Assembly: GCA_002478885.1 (NCBI GenBank)
Contig: DLKC01000018.1
Span: 15,291-79,290, forward strand
Direction of reading: 5' to 3'
DNA from: Chitinophagaceae bacterium UBA7600
Lineage (GTDB): Bacteria > Bacteroidota > Bacteroidia > Chitinophagales > Chitinophagaceae
DNA: 64,000 nucleotides
Position 1 is the first letter of the stretch. Each line of letters begins with the position of its first letter. Positions 1 to 9,322 of this stretch are shown here, piece by piece. A program made the translations under genes and the position numbers. Below the pieces are notes generated by a model. It was not told the DNA's origin and did no database searches. It saw only the letters and a program-made list of their open reading frames with translations.

Positions 1-211
1 GAACAACCTGTACAGCACCGCAAAAGAAGGCGATATTTTTACAGTAGAAGTTCGCAGAAAAAACAGCTCTGGTGAAAAAGAAGTGTTGGCATTATCGGCA
101 CCGGCAGTAAAAATAAAAAAGACAGAAGAGCATGTGCTCGAATTTGAAACACCCGATGCTTCACAATTAAAGATCAGGAATGCATGGCTCAACAACCCTT
201 GCAATAAATAA
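1..211 (+). CDS. C-terminal fragment of an unidentified protein (possible PDZ-type domain)
   Basis: An open frame runs from base 2 to a TAA stop at 209-211; the 5' part lies outside the window. The visible 69 residues include a stretch reading YSTAKEGDIFTVEVRR, then a Lys-rich strand, and end in LNNPCNK. The pattern of a short helix followed by GD-[IF]-hydrophobic-EVRR resembles the end of a PDZ domain, as in the C-terminus of M61-type or aspartyl proteases of Bacteroidota, but this is only a resemblance. A strong terminator follows directly, supporting this as the true gene end. Confidence 0.5.
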   Translation, partial: NNLYSTAKEGDIFTVEVRRKNSSGEKEVLALSAPAVKIKKTEEHVLEFETPDASQLKIRNAWLNNPCNK

Positions 212-236
212 TCGCACAAATAATATTTGTTTATTC

Positions 237-263
237 AGGCCCGGAAAATTTTCCGGGCCTTTT
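237..263 (+). terminator. Intrinsic terminator
   Basis: A perfect 24-base palindrome with arms AGGCCCGGAAAA and TTTTCCGGGCCT is followed by a T run. It lies 25 bases after the stop of the partial upstream gene and before mgtE, so it most likely ends the upstream transcript. Confidence 0.85.
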
Positions 264-333
264 ACTTTATTTTTGAGCGGCGGACATAGATTTATTTACA
301 ATAAACGCAGCGGATGGGTCGCTGATCTGCAAA

Positions 334-1743
334 ATGAGTTTTGAGTTGGAAGACCATAGCATGGAAGAACAATTTGAACGCCTGATCGAATCAAACGATA
401 CAGTTGGGATGCGTGATTTTTTAAACGAACAAAACATCAGCGATGTTGCTAGCCTTATTGACGAATACCCCGACTACGAAGCGCAGATCATCGGAAATAT
501 GGCCATTCACCGCGCAGCCAGTGTTTTTAAAATAATCGACGTATCGGTTCAGCAACGCATCGTAAGAGAACTTCCGCCTTTTAAAACAGCTGAGTTACTC
601 AACGAATTACCGGCCGATGATAGAACAGATTTTCTGGAAGACCTTCCCAAAGAAGCCATACGCGACCTCATTAAACTGCTCGATCCGGAGGAAAGAAAAA
701 TAACACTTTCCCTGCTTGGTTACCCTGAAGACAGTGTTGGCCGGCTGATGACCCCGGATTATGTTTATGTGTATGAGCACAACACCGTTGATGAAGTACT
801 GAACGTGATTAGGAAAGTCGCCCGTAACATCGAAACCGTTGACGTTATTTATATCATTAACGAGAAAGGGGAACTGATCGACGATATAAAGCTGCGCGAC
901 ATCATTCTCGCAACACCCGAGAAAAGAATGGACGACCTCGTAGACGGTCGCATTGTTTCGCTAAACGTAATCGACGACCAGGAACATGCAACACAGGTGT
1001 TTAAAATGAACAACAGGGTGGCACTTCCGGTAACCGACGATAACAACATACTGCTTGGCATTGTAACCATCGACGATATCCTTTGGGTGGCAGACGAAGA
1101 ATTCAGTGAAGACATGCAGAAAATGGGGGGTACCGAAGCATTGGAAGAGCCATACCTCGAAACGCCATTCTTCAAGCTGATAAAGAAAAGAGCCGGTTGG
1201 CTTATTGTACTCTTCATCAGCGAAATGCTCACAGCAACGGCCATGGCTTATTTCAGCGATGAATTGGCAAAGGCTGTAGTGCTTTCCATTTTTGTTCCGC
1301 TTATCATGAGCAGTGGTGGCAACAGCGGCTCACAGGCTTCTACGCTTATTATACAGGCAATGGCTGTTGGCGAGGTAACGCTTATCGATTGGTGGCGCGT
1401 AATGCGCCGCGAAATTTTTCAGGGCCTTACACTGGGCAGTATATTGGGAACCATTGGCTTTCTGCGAATATGCCTCTGGCATGTGCTTATGCAGCATGGT
1501 ATTATTGGCGATCTGTATGGACCAGACTGGTTAATGGTCGCCTTCACCGTAGGCATTTCACTTATTGGTGTAGTGCTGTGGGGTACACTCAGCGGCTCTA
1601 TGCTTCCACTAGCCTTAAAAAAGTTCGGCGCCGACCCGGCAGCATCGTCTGCACCTTTCGTTGCAACCCTTGTTGACGTAACAGGTTTGATCATTTATTT
1701 TAGCGTCGCATTCGTCTTTTTAAAAGACATGCTCAGCAAATAA
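334..1743 (+). CDS. mgtE: Magnesium transporter MgtE
   Basis: The 469-residue protein has the full MgtE layout: an N-terminal MgtE_N helical domain (about 20-130), two CBS domains (about 133-193 and 198-253), a linking helix, and a five-helix membrane domain (about 283-468). The GGNSGSQ motif lies at 328-334, and the conserved pore Asp of the family corresponds to D448 in LVDVTG. MgtE is a homodimeric inner-membrane Mg2+ channel gated by Mg2+ binding to the cytoplasmic domains. ATG at 334 is used; an in-frame ATG at 361 is an alternative. The gene appears monocistronic, and its convergent neighbour is the patatin-like gene. Confidence 0.95.
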   Translation: MSFELEDHSMEEQFERLIESNDTVGMRDFLNEQNISDVASLIDEYPDYEAQIIGNMAIHRAASVFKIIDVSVQQRIVRELPPFKTAELLNELPADDRTDFLEDLPKEAIRDLIKLLDPEERKITLSLLGYPEDSVGRLMTPDYVYVYEHNTVDEVLNVIRKVARNIETVDVIYIINEKGELIDDIKLRDIILATPEKRMDDLVDGRIVSLNVIDDQEHATQVFKMNNRVALPVTDDNNILLGIVTIDDILWVADEEFSEDMQKMGGTEALEEPYLETPFFKLIKKRAGWLIVLFISEMLTATAMAYFSDELAKAVVLSIFVPLIMSSGGNSGSQASTLIIQAMAVGEVTLIDWWRVMRREIFQGLTLGSILGTIGFLRICLWHVLMQHGIIGDLYGPDWLMVAFTVGISLIGVVLWGTLSGSMLPLALKKFGADPAASSAPFVATLVDVTGLIIYFSVAFVFLKDMLSK

Positions 1744-1790
1744 TTTTTTGATTTTTTGAAGCCGGCACCTGCACTTTGTAGCATCGCCTT

Positions 1791-1810
1791 TTGTGACACT
1801 CACTTCAACG
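1791..1810 (-). repeat. Dispersed repeat family 1, copy a (GTGACAC variant, divergent)
   Basis: Reads TTGTGACACTCACTTCAACG on the plus strand. It lies in the 263-base convergent spacer between mgtE and the lipase gene. It matches the family only loosely, so it is the least certain copy. Confidence 0.4.
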
Positions 1811-2006
1811 TTCCGCTTTCATAGCGTCATTTTTTGATAGCGGGAATCAAAACAGTCCCGATTGTCCTCTATTTCATTTCCCTCCGTATTACATAGCTTA
1901 ACCGGTTGCGCGAATATCTGGGAGCGAATACCGGCAGAGCAGCCGACTGGCGATCACAGCCGGAAAAATGCAACCCGGGTAACGGCCCGATGCCGGCTCC
2001 AGCAAT

Positions 2007-4229
2007 CTATTTAACCAATGCCCCAACCTGTTTAAAAGAGCGAAGATTGCTCTCGCTGTTCAATGCCGCTTCTATGTCTTTCTTTTCTGTTGCGGTGAGG
2101 TGAAAGCTAAGCGCCGCAGAAGCGCTTTCATTGGAAGGCGTATACTGGAAGGAGATGCGCTGGAAATGATCGCCAAGCGTTTGGCTAAAATAATGAAGCT
2201 GGTCTACCTGGAAATAGTCCTGCAGGCGGTACCAGTTACTCTGCAGCAGCAGGAACGGCTTCGTAATAAACCCGATGATGCTGTTGGCTTCATAGGGCCT
2301 GTCCCAATCACCGATCTGCCTGTCACGAATCTGGATCAACACCACCTTTTCCGTATTATGCCTCATCCAGTCGCTGAAATGATTGATAAACCTCGAAGAG
2401 GTTCCCTGCCCGAAATTGTCGCGGAGGCCTGCATCCATTACATCTATCACAGGATCGGAAGGCAACCAAACGTTGGGTAACACGTACGGGAAAGTGGCGT
2501 TCATACGCAAAGCAGAAAGAACCCGAAGGTTCAGCGGGTTTTGCCTTGCAAAAAAAGAAGTGAAGTCAATGGCGTCGGGGTCTGTTGGAAAAACAGCGCT
2601 TGTATCCTGGTAAGGCTGCATTAAAAACCGGGCAGGGTGCGTGCTGATGATCATTTCCCTCCCATCTCTTGTGATCATGGAATTAAAAAACATTACAGGT
2701 ATATCGGCATGCTCTTCTGCGGCTTTATAGTCGGCCAGCTTTTTATCGAGCAGCCCTCTTGTGTTGTCATTTAATTTTTCTTCGAATGAAAAGCCACGGT
2801 CGCGGCTGTAAGTATAGCCACCATAATCAAAAGTGCGCACTGGGCCGATAAAATCCCGTGATACAAAGGATGAGAACAAAGGATTGAGCAGGTCTCTTGA
2901 AATATTTTTGGCGTAAGAATTATCTTGTATATCAACTTTCTGATCTTTTTGCTTTTGCCAGTAGAGATCGCGAAAATAAGCGGCGCCAAGCAACCCGCCT
3001 GATGCACCATTGATCAAAAAGGTTTGCCCCATTAACTTCCCGCCTGTTACAGAATCGAGCTTTTGCAAAACATCAAAAGTAAAGGTCGCACTTCGCGTGC
3101 CGCCACCACTTGTGTTGATGATAAACAGAACAGGTGTGTCTTTCTGTTGCTTTTGCTTCCATGTATTGAGCATGGAAGTAAATACTTTTTTATCTGCATC
3201 AATCGCATCAGGCGTAACCATTTTAAGGATGCTGTCGCGCTGGTAGGCCGGGCGTTGGTTTTCGTTGCTATAATCTAAACCATAAGCCTTGTTGCGCGGA
3301 TCGATAATATTCTCCTGGTAAAGGAAATTGAGGAACAGGTAAATAAGTACAACAGCGGGAATACTCCAGTTGCCGAGAAACAGGGAAACAGAACCAGCCA
3401 CGGCAATAAGAATAGCAAAGAACACCGTAATGCTTGCAGCGGAAGGCAGTTGGAATATGCGGTTGTCGCAGAAAAAACCAACCGTAAGAAGGAAAATCAT
3501 TGAAAGCAATATGGCAATAACCGCGGCAAAATGATGCTGTTTGAAAATGGTATCGATAAACTCTTTGCTGTAGTGGTTCACGTTTCTTGGTTTCCTGGGA
3601 CCAAGCCTTGCGCTAAGAAACCAGTCGACACGTATCTCGTTTTTCTCGCCCGGATGTCGTCCTCTTTTTATGGCTTTTTCGTATTGCCTGTTGGCCGAAA
3701 CAATAACGCTGCCAAAGCGCCTGTAAATATTTTTATCAGCACCGAAGAAATAAGCAAAAGACAATACCACTGCTAAAATAAACCCGGCAAGAAAACCACT
3801 GACGAGGCCAACAATGCTGCCCGTTGAAAGCAATTCCTGGTTGATGTTGTACTCAATAGCATTTATGAAATAGAAAACTAGAAAAACCAAAGGTATTATG
3901 CCATTGTTCACGCAGTATTTTAAAAAAGGGCTTTCCGTTGTTGCCAGGAAACGTATATGCCTGGTATGCAGGATGAACGTGGTGACATTCCAGCTCATAA
4001 TAAAAACAGCTACGGCAAAACCAACGATCGCTGTACTGATGGCGTTCACGCTGGTAAGATATTCCGGTGAAAGATATAAAGAGTTTGCCCCATAGGGTTC
4101 CATAAAATGCCCGCTTACCGTTGCAAATAGAATATACCAGAACAGCAGCAGTACCTGGTATTTTCTGATATGCAATAACAACAATTGTATGGGTAGGGAG
4201 TAGTAAAACCCGGTGAGGTATTTCTTCAT
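2007..4229 (-). CDS. Membrane-anchored patatin-like phospholipase/esterase
   Basis: The 740-residue protein (ATG at 4229; the frame stays open to a TTG at 4304) has an N-terminal half with several hydrophobic membrane segments and a C-terminal patatin-like acyl-hydrolase domain. The oxyanion-hole motif SGGGTRSA is followed by the nucleophile elbow G-A-S410-G-G, and the second catalytic residue is D599 in a D-A-G motif. Patatins use a Ser-Asp dyad to cleave acyl chains from lipids. The N-terminal membrane half is unusual for a patatin and suggests action at the inner membrane. The substrate is unknown. The gene stands alone, with no operon partner on either side. Confidence 0.8.
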   Translation of the reverse strand: MKKYLTGFYYSLPIQLLLLHIRKYQVLLLFWYILFATVSGHFMEPYGANSLYLSPEYLTSVNAISTAIVGFAVAVFIMSWNVTTFILHTRHIRFLATTESPFLKYCVNNGIIPLVFLVFYFINAIEYNINQELLSTGSIVGLVSGFLAGFILAVVLSFAYFFGADKNIYRRFGSVIVSANRQYEKAIKRGRHPGEKNEIRVDWFLSARLGPRKPRNVNHYSKEFIDTIFKQHHFAAVIAILLSMIFLLTVGFFCDNRIFQLPSAASITVFFAILIAVAGSVSLFLGNWSIPAVVLIYLFLNFLYQENIIDPRNKAYGLDYSNENQRPAYQRDSILKMVTPDAIDADKKVFTSMLNTWKQKQQKDTPVLFIINTSGGGTRSATFTFDVLQKLDSVTGGKLMGQTFLINGASGGLLGAAYFRDLYWQKQKDQKVDIQDNSYAKNISRDLLNPLFSSFVSRDFIGPVRTFDYGGYTYSRDRGFSFEEKLNDNTRGLLDKKLADYKAAEEHADIPVMFFNSMITRDGREMIISTHPARFLMQPYQDTSAVFPTDPDAIDFTSFFARQNPLNLRVLSALRMNATFPYVLPNVWLPSDPVIDVMDAGLRDNFGQGTSSRFINHFSDWMRHNTEKVVLIQIRDRQIGDWDRPYEANSIIGFITKPFLLLQSNWYRLQDYFQVDQLHYFSQTLGDHFQRISFQYTPSNESASAALSFHLTATEKKDIEAALNSESNLRSFKQVGALVK

Positions 4230-4426
4230 GCGCGGTGTATTTGTGAGCAATATTGATGGGTTCACACTTCCGGCTTGGGAAAGGGAAGCATCAGTTTTTC
4301 GCAAATTGAAATTAACGAATTGCAGTTGGAAGTAGCATTTAAAGTTGCTGCATTTTTAACAGGTAAAGCGGAATTGCTGTGTGAAAAACAAGCCGGCGCA
4401 TGAAGCAACAACGCCGCGGGAAAAAA

Positions 4427-5485
4427 TCAGGCAGCCTGCACAGGTTTTACAACATACAAAACAGCGAGCATGGATAGTAAAAGCATCATTCCGGTAAGCT
4501 GGTGAAACTCGGCAAACCACTCAAAAATGCCAAATTGCCCATGCACGATATCTGTACTGCTTAATACCGTTAGAATGCCTAGTAACAACTGCGCCACGAC
4601 CATTATCAAAGGCCATTTTTTTACACGGTTGAAAACGGGTGAATGCTTAACCTTCCTGGCTTTGAACCACCATCCAACAATGAGTGCGGCAAGCACATAA
4701 GCAAGCGTACGATGGATGAATTGTATGGTAATAAGGTTATGCAAAGCGCTTTCTGAAAATCCATCTTTAAAAAGATCAGCGGGGATGAGGGAGCCATTGA
4801 TGGTAGGCCATGTTGGTGCGGCAGATGCGGCTTTTAACCCGGCCATAAAAGCACCATAAACCAATTGCAGTGCGAGTACAATAGTAATAAGGAAAGCCAG
4901 CTTTCTTATACCCGGGCTGGCAACACGCTGGCTGGCCGGGACACGTAGGGAAAGCGCAAACAGGTAAGTGTACCCTATCAGCACCATGGCCGCCATAAAG
5001 TGTGTTGCGAGGCTGAAATGCGTTACATAAACATTTTCCGTATCAATCCCCGTGCTTACCATAATCCAGCCGATAAGGCCCTGCATGCCGCCAAGTACAA
5101 ACAGCATAACAAGCGGCAGTATCATCCACTTTTTAAAATATCCTTTAATAAGAAACCAAACAAAGGGAATGAGAAACACGAAGCCCATCAATCTCGCCCA
5201 AAGCCGGTGAAACCATTCCCAGAAAAAAATGAGCTTGAAGTCTGCGAGGGTAAAATTGTAATTGACATATTTGAACTGCGCAATATTTTTATAGCCTTCA
5301 AAAGCTTTTTGCCATTCAGCCTCGTTTAATGGCGGAAGGGCACCCATAATCGGGTCCCACTCAGTTATGGAAAGCCCCGAGCCGGTTAGCCGGGTTATCC
5401 CACCTAACAATACCTGCACCACGAGCATAAAAACGCCTACCAACAACCAGTTTGCAATAATCTTTTGCTGACGTCCCTCATTCAT
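4427..5485 (-). CDS. ctaA: Heme A synthase (COX15/CtaA family)
   Basis: The 352-residue polytopic membrane protein carries the CtaA/Cox15 signatures: GGITRLTGSGLSI near the N-terminus, then heme-ligand or catalytic histidines in FWEWFHRLWARL, THFSLATHF, IQFIHRTLAY and AEFHQLTGM. About eight membrane helices are visible. The enzyme oxidises the C8 methyl group of heme O to give heme A for aa3-type cytochrome oxidase, which implies aerobic respiration. It is divergent from rnhB with a 122-base spacer. Other cytochrome oxidase genes are not in the window. Confidence 0.95.
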   Translation of the reverse strand: MNEGRQQKIIANWLLVGVFMLVVQVLLGGITRLTGSGLSITEWDPIMGALPPLNEAEWQKAFEGYKNIAQFKYVNYNFTLADFKLIFFWEWFHRLWARLMGFVFLIPFVWFLIKGYFKKWMILPLVMLFVLGGMQGLIGWIMVSTGIDTENVYVTHFSLATHFMAAMVLIGYTYLFALSLRVPASQRVASPGIRKLAFLITIVLALQLVYGAFMAGLKAASAAPTWPTINGSLIPADLFKDGFSESALHNLITIQFIHRTLAYVLAALIVGWWFKARKVKHSPVFNRVKKWPLIMVVAQLLLGILTVLSSTDIVHGQFGIFEWFAEFHQLTGMMLLLSMLAVLYVVKPVQAA

Positions 5486-5528
5486 AATTGCGCTTTTTTA
5501 AGCCTGCTGACTGCAAAGCCAGGGGCCG

Positions 5529-5565
5529 CAAAGTTACCGGCAACAGTAATGTGAATTTATTTTTG
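5529..5565. promoter_or_regulatory. Possible back-to-back promoters for ctaA and rnhB
   Basis: On the minus strand TAACTTTG (5529-5536) and on the plus strand TATTTTTG (5558-5565) both fit the Bacteroidota -7 consensus TAnnTTTG. They lie in the divergent spacer, oriented towards ctaA and rnhB. No convincing -33 TTG is present for either, so this is a weak call. Confidence 0.3.
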
Positions 5566-5607
5566 CAGAAAGTTTATGGGCATATTTCGATATTCGTGTT
5601 ACAAATC

Positions 5608-6213
5608 ATGCTCAAACCATTTTTTCTGGAAGGCGTTGTGGAAGCAGGCTGCGATGAGGCCGGCAGAGGCTGCTATGCCGGGCCGGTATTTGCAGCCGCG
5701 GTAATATTGAAACCAGAATTTCATCACCCGTTGTTAAACGACAGCAAACAGGTGCCGCCGCCCGTACGGAGTGAACTCCGCGCTTATATTGAAACCTACG
5801 CGGTCGCGTATAGTGTTGCGATGGTTGATAATGAGGAGATCGATTCTATCAATATTCTGAAAGCTTCCTTCAAGGCAATGCACCTTGCATTAAACAAACT
5901 TCCGGTAAGACCGGTGCGGTTACTGATCGACGGCAATCGCTTTGTACCCTACAATAACCTCGAACATCACTGTATTATAAAAGGCGACGGCATCTATGCA
6001 AGCATCGCGGCGGCAAGCATACTGGCTAAGACCTACCGCGATGAGTACATGATAAAACTGCATGAAGAGTTCCCACACTACCTGTGGAACAGGAACAAAG
6101 GCTATGGTACCGCAGATCACCGCAAAGCGATCGATGACTACGGCATTTGTAAATACCACCGCAAGAGTTTCAATATTATGGGAAACCAGGTAGAGATGGA
6201 TTTCCGGGAATAA
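5608..6213 (+). CDS. rnhB: Ribonuclease HII
   Basis: The enzyme removes RNA from RNA-DNA hybrids and nicks at misincorporated ribonucleotides. The 201-residue product starts at ATG 5608 (MLKPFFLEG); the frame is open further upstream, but that extension is not family-like. The metal-binding residues are in CDEAGRG near the N-terminus, LIDGNRF in the middle and KTYRDEYM later, and the NRNKGYGT motif typical of RNase HII follows. Its stop is only 5 bases from the convergent stop of the YciO-type gene. Confidence 0.95.
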   Translation: MLKPFFLEGVVEAGCDEAGRGCYAGPVFAAAVILKPEFHHPLLNDSKQVPPPVRSELRAYIETYAVAYSVAMVDNEEIDSINILKASFKAMHLALNKLPVRPVRLLIDGNRFVPYNNLEHHCIIKGDGIYASIAAASILAKTYRDEYMIKLHEEFPHYLWNRNKGYGTADHRKAIDDYGICKYHRKSFNIMGNQVEMDFRE

Positions 6214-6218
6214 GCTGT

Positions 6219-6833
6219 TTATACAACTTCCTCCCATTTGCCCGCACCCATTCTTGTTACAAAGTATGCTTCAGTTGTGCAGTCAACTATGGTGGAGGGG
6301 ATCATTCCCCCGATACCACCATCAATTACAATATCAACAAGATTCTTAAAATTTTCGTGGATCAGGTCCGGGTCCGTATATTCCTCAACCATTTCGCCCG
6401 GCAAAGAGGCGGAAAGAATGGGTCTGTCCAAAGAAGAGATAATGGCTCTGGCAATGTTATTATCAGGCACGCGCAGACCGATGGTATTTTTTTTGCTCTT
6501 GAGTATTTTCGGCACTTCTTTACTCGCCGGCAGAATAAAAGTATAAGGGCCTGGCAAGTGACTTTTTAATAAACGATACAGCGGCGTGGATATGCTCTTG
6601 CTGTACTTGCTAAGGTCACTGAGATCGTAACACACAAAACTCAATTGCGCCTTTTGCGGGTCAACATGTTTAATACGGCATATGCGCTCTACGGCCTTAT
6701 GCTGAAAGATATCGCAGCCAAGCCCATAGATAGTGTCGGTAGGATAAACAATAACGCCCCCATCCATCAGGCACTGCCTGACAGTTTCAATATGCCTCGG
6801 CTGAGGATCGTCCGGGTGAATATGCAACAGCAT
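6219..6833 (-). CDS. Sua5/YciO/YrdC-family protein (threonylcarbamoyl-AMP synthase-like)
   Basis: The 204-residue protein is one YrdC-type fold: GGVIVYPTDTIYGLGCD near the N-terminus binds substrate, RIKHVDPQKAQLSFVCYD resembles the nucleotide-binding Lys/Arg region, and LPGPYTFIL and GLRVPDN are further family motifs. YrdC/Sua5 enzymes make threonylcarbamoyl-AMP for the t6A37 modification of tRNA. Length and the form of the Lys motif fit the YciO branch better than the longer Sua5 branch, and YciO function is less certain. It is divergent from the cupin gene. Confidence 0.85.
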   Translation of the reverse strand: MLLHIHPDDPQPRHIETVRQCLMDGGVIVYPTDTIYGLGCDIFQHKAVERICRIKHVDPQKAQLSFVCYDLSDLSKYSKSISTPLYRLLKSHLPGPYTFILPASKEVPKILKSKKNTIGLRVPDNNIARAIISSLDRPILSASLPGEMVEEYTDPDLIHENFKNLVDIVIDGGIGGMIPSTIVDCTTEAYFVTRMGAGKWEEVV

Positions 6834-6952
6834 GCAGTAAAAATAAATGATAATCGGCAGCCGGAACCTGATAAAAAGCAGCTTACCGCATTTTTCTTTA
6901 GCCAGAAAAAAAACGACCTGCTGCAGTTGGGGTATTTATCAAAAACTCATCT

Positions 6953-6983
6953 TTGCCTTAACAATTTCTTCATAGTAAATTTG
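6953..6983 (+). promoter_or_regulatory. Bacteroidota-type promoter for the cupin gene
   Basis: TTG at 6953-6955 and TAAATTTG at 6976-6983 are separated by 20 bases, matching the Bacteroidota primary-sigma consensus (-33 TTG, -7 TAnnTTTG). The ATG at 7000 follows 16 bases later, implying a very short leader. Confidence 0.6.
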
Positions 6984-6999
6984 CTCAAAACTCCTTGTC

Positions 7000-7884
7000 A
7001 TGCAGCTACGCCCAGTCGATGTTGTCAATAACATTGCGCCTGAAGACTTCAGGAAAAACTATTTTCAACCCAATATTCCGGTTGTTATTAAAGACCACGC
7101 AAAACAATGGCCTGCTTACAGGAAATGGAACTGGAGTTACCTGAAAGAAGTTGCAGGAGAAAAAAGAGTGGGTATCTACAACAATATAAAAAGCGACGCT
7201 TACACACCAATCAATAAAGCCGACGATTATACAACATTTGGCGATTATGTCGATATGATTCAAAAAGGCCCGGCCGCATGGCGCATATTTCTCTTCAATA
7301 TTTTCACACATGCACCGCAGTTAAAAGAAGACTTTACATGGCCCGATCAATTGATGAAAGGTTTTGTAAAACAAATGCCCATGTTGTTTACCGGCGGCCA
7401 GGGTTCTATCACGCATATGCATTTCGATATAGATCTCAGCCATATTGTACATACGCAGTTTCTTGGCCGCAAAAGAGTCTTGCTTTTTCCCTATAACGAG
7501 CAACACAAACTCTATCGCAAACCCTTTGAGGTATTGAGCCTCGCAGATTTCAGCAACTATTATGATCCGGAAAAAAGTAAGCTCGACACCAATAAATTCC
7601 CCGCAGTGAAACATGCCAATGGTTTTGAGATAACACTCGAACATGGCGACACGCTCTTTATGCCTGGCGGCTACTGGCACCATATGGAATATTTAGATAG
7701 CGGCTTTGCCATGAGTCTGCGCGCACTCAACCCGAGCGTAAGCGGCAAACTAAAAGGAGCATGGAATTTATTTGGTATGCGCAGCATTGATACGCTAATG
7801 AAAAAAACAGCACCCGTGAAATGGTACGGCTGGAAAGAAAAACACATCTACAATGCTGCCAATAAAACGCTGGCTACTGCATAG
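7000..7884 (+). CDS. Cupin_8 / JmjC-like Fe(II)-dependent oxygenase family protein
   Basis: The 294-residue protein has the cupin-like JmjC fold of the cupin_8 family. A metal-binding H-x-D is seen in GSITHMHFDIDLSH, and a distal His in GDTLFMPGGYWHHMEY completes the likely 2-His-1-carboxylate site. LGRKRVLLFPYNEQ between them is a family hallmark. Members are 2-oxoglutarate/Fe(II) hydroxylases acting on proteins or small molecules; the substrate here is unknown. It is not part of an obvious operon, and the convergent neighbour is hemH. Confidence 0.85.
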   Translation: MQLRPVDVVNNIAPEDFRKNYFQPNIPVVIKDHAKQWPAYRKWNWSYLKEVAGEKRVGIYNNIKSDAYTPINKADDYTTFGDYVDMIQKGPAAWRIFLFNIFTHAPQLKEDFTWPDQLMKGFVKQMPMLFTGGQGSITHMHFDIDLSHIVHTQFLGRKRVLLFPYNEQHKLYRKPFEVLSLADFSNYYDPEKSKLDTNKFPAVKHANGFEITLEHGDTLFMPGGYWHHMEYLDSGFAMSLRALNPSVSGKLKGAWNLFGMRSIDTLMKKTAPVKWYGWKEKHIYNAANKTLATA

Positions 7885-7959
7885 GATAATAATGCCCCCA
7901 GGCCCACCCGTTTTTTAAAAGATCATGTCCCGGGCTTTTGTCTTCTATGGCATCGTTCC

Positions 7960-7977
7960 TTGCGTCGCACACTTCAA
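7960..7977 (-). repeat. Dispersed repeat family 1, copy b
   Basis: TTGCGTCGCACACTTCAA on the plus strand. It forms an inverted pair with copy c about 70 bases away, in the convergent spacer between the cupin gene and hemH. Confidence 0.65.
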
Positions 7978-8048
7978 TGGCTGAATTCAGGATGATCAAT
8001 ACCGGTACATTTTCAAACAAGCATTGTGGACGCGCTACGAATCATCGC

Positions 8049-8066
8049 CAAAGTGAGTGACATAAT
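8049..8066 (+). repeat. Dispersed repeat family 1, copy c (GTGACA variant)
   Basis: CAAAGTGAGTGACATAAT, in opposite orientation to copy b. The remaining sequence of the spacer (7885-8113) shows no gene. Confidence 0.5.
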
Positions 8067-8113
8067 CCCGCACATAAGAGAGCACGAAGTATAAATGCCC
8101 GCAAACAAAAAAG

Positions 8114-9142
8114 CTAATCTGCCTGTTGCAATGCCTTAATATATTTTGTGATGGCCAAAACCCAAAGCGGGTGCGTGTTCAGGCAGGGGATCATTTCAAA
8201 ACTTTCGCCGCCGGCATGCAGAAAAATTTCCTTTCCTTCCTCAGCGATCTCTTCGAGTGTTTCAAGACAATCGCTTACAAAGGCCGGGCAGGCAACAAGT
8301 AATTTTTTCACGCCTTCGCCGGGCAATTCGGCAAGGCGCTGCGCTGTATAAGGGGTTAACCATTTATCGCGTCCAAGGCGTGATTGAAAAGTTTGCTCCA
8401 CTCTATCGGAAGGCAGGTCAAGCGCCATAGTCGTAAGCGCCGTGGTAACAAAAGTCTGGTGACGGTAACATTGTGCATGCGCCGTTGAAGGCACATTGCA
8501 GCAGTCATTCATTTTTAAACAATGGCTTTTTGTTGTATCGCCTTTGTAAATGTGGCGTTCAGGAACACCATGATAACTGAACAGTAGTTTGTCGAAATCG
8601 TTGCTGAGATGCGGTTTTATACTTTCTGCAAGCGCATGTATATAATCGGCATTGTCGTAATAAGGCTGCACCGTCTTTAGCGAAAATTTATAATGATACT
8701 TCTTGTGTATTTCCTGCATGTATTCAACAGCAGTTTCATAACTGCTCATGGCATAGTGCGGGTACAAAGGCACCATTATCACTTCTTCAAGATGGGGATT
8801 CAATTGCAACAATGCATCATACGCTGCCCTTGGCGATGGATTTCCATAGCGCATGGCAATAACAACCGGCTCCTCAAAATGCTGCTGCAATGCTTGCTGC
8901 AACTGTTTGGTAAGTGCAATCAGCGGCGAGCCTTCTTTCCACCAGATCGACCTGTAGGCCGCTGCGCTCTTCGGCGCACGAAACGGAACGATGATTCCTT
9001 TTACCAGCAATGTGCGGGGAATATAGGGCATGTCAATAACCTTTTCATCCATCAGAAACTCCCTGAGATAGCGGCGCACATCTTTCACTTCAGTGCTGTC
9101 GGGCGAGCCAAGATTCACGAGTACAATGCCTCTTTTGTTCAT
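8114..9142 (-). CDS. hemH: Ferrochelatase
   Basis: The 342-residue enzyme inserts Fe2+ into protoporphyrin IX, the last step of protoheme synthesis. Visible signatures are GIVLVNLGSPDS at the N-terminus, MRYGNPSP, VPLYPHYAMSSYET, the catalytic-His motif LLFSYHGVPERH, and VACPAFVSDCLETLEEI with the conserved Glu. The C-terminus ends without an extra membrane anchor. The start at 9142 places the IVLVNLG motif at the usual distance from the N-terminus. Its presence with ctaA in the same 5 kb fits heme supply for respiration, though the two are not co-transcribed. Confidence 0.96.
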   Translation of the reverse strand: MNKRGIVLVNLGSPDSTEVKDVRRYLREFLMDEKVIDMPYIPRTLLVKGIIVPFRAPKSAAAYRSIWWKEGSPLIALTKQLQQALQQHFEEPVVIAMRYGNPSPRAAYDALLQLNPHLEEVIMVPLYPHYAMSSYETAVEYMQEIHKKYHYKFSLKTVQPYYDNADYIHALAESIKPHLSNDFDKLLFSYHGVPERHIYKGDTTKSHCLKMNDCCNVPSTAHAQCYRHQTFVTTALTTMALDLPSDRVEQTFQSRLGRDKWLTPYTAQRLAELPGEGVKKLLVACPAFVSDCLETLEEIAEEGKEIFLHAGGESFEMIPCLNTHPLWVLAITKYIKALQQAD

Positions 9143-9160
9143 GCTTTACGTTTTGCGTTG

Positions 9161-9168
9161 CAAATGTA
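9161..9168 (-). promoter_or_regulatory. Possible -7 box of the hemH promoter
   Basis: On the minus strand TACATTTG matches TAnnTTTG and lies about 18 bases before the hemH ATG. The nearest TTG upstream is only 14 bases away, shorter than usual, so support is partial. Confidence 0.35.
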
Positions 9169-9322
9169 AAAGAACAACATTCCAATATAAAAGTTGCCCA
9201 GGAGAACGATTTGTTTTGCCCGCAGTGTAAAAATGACAATCACCTGATGTTTAAAATAAGAGCTGCCACGCACGCCGCTACATAAACGAACGGTTCGCGC
9301 ATACCGTCAAACGCAGTCGGCT

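Noticed and set aside
1906..2103. Small plus-strand frame after mgtE
   Set aside because: Overlaps the real lipase gene on the other strand and has no recognisable feature.
5488..5607. 40-residue N-terminal extension of rnhB
   Set aside because: RNase HII normally starts close to the DEAGRG motif; the extension is not family-like and contains a promoter-like box.
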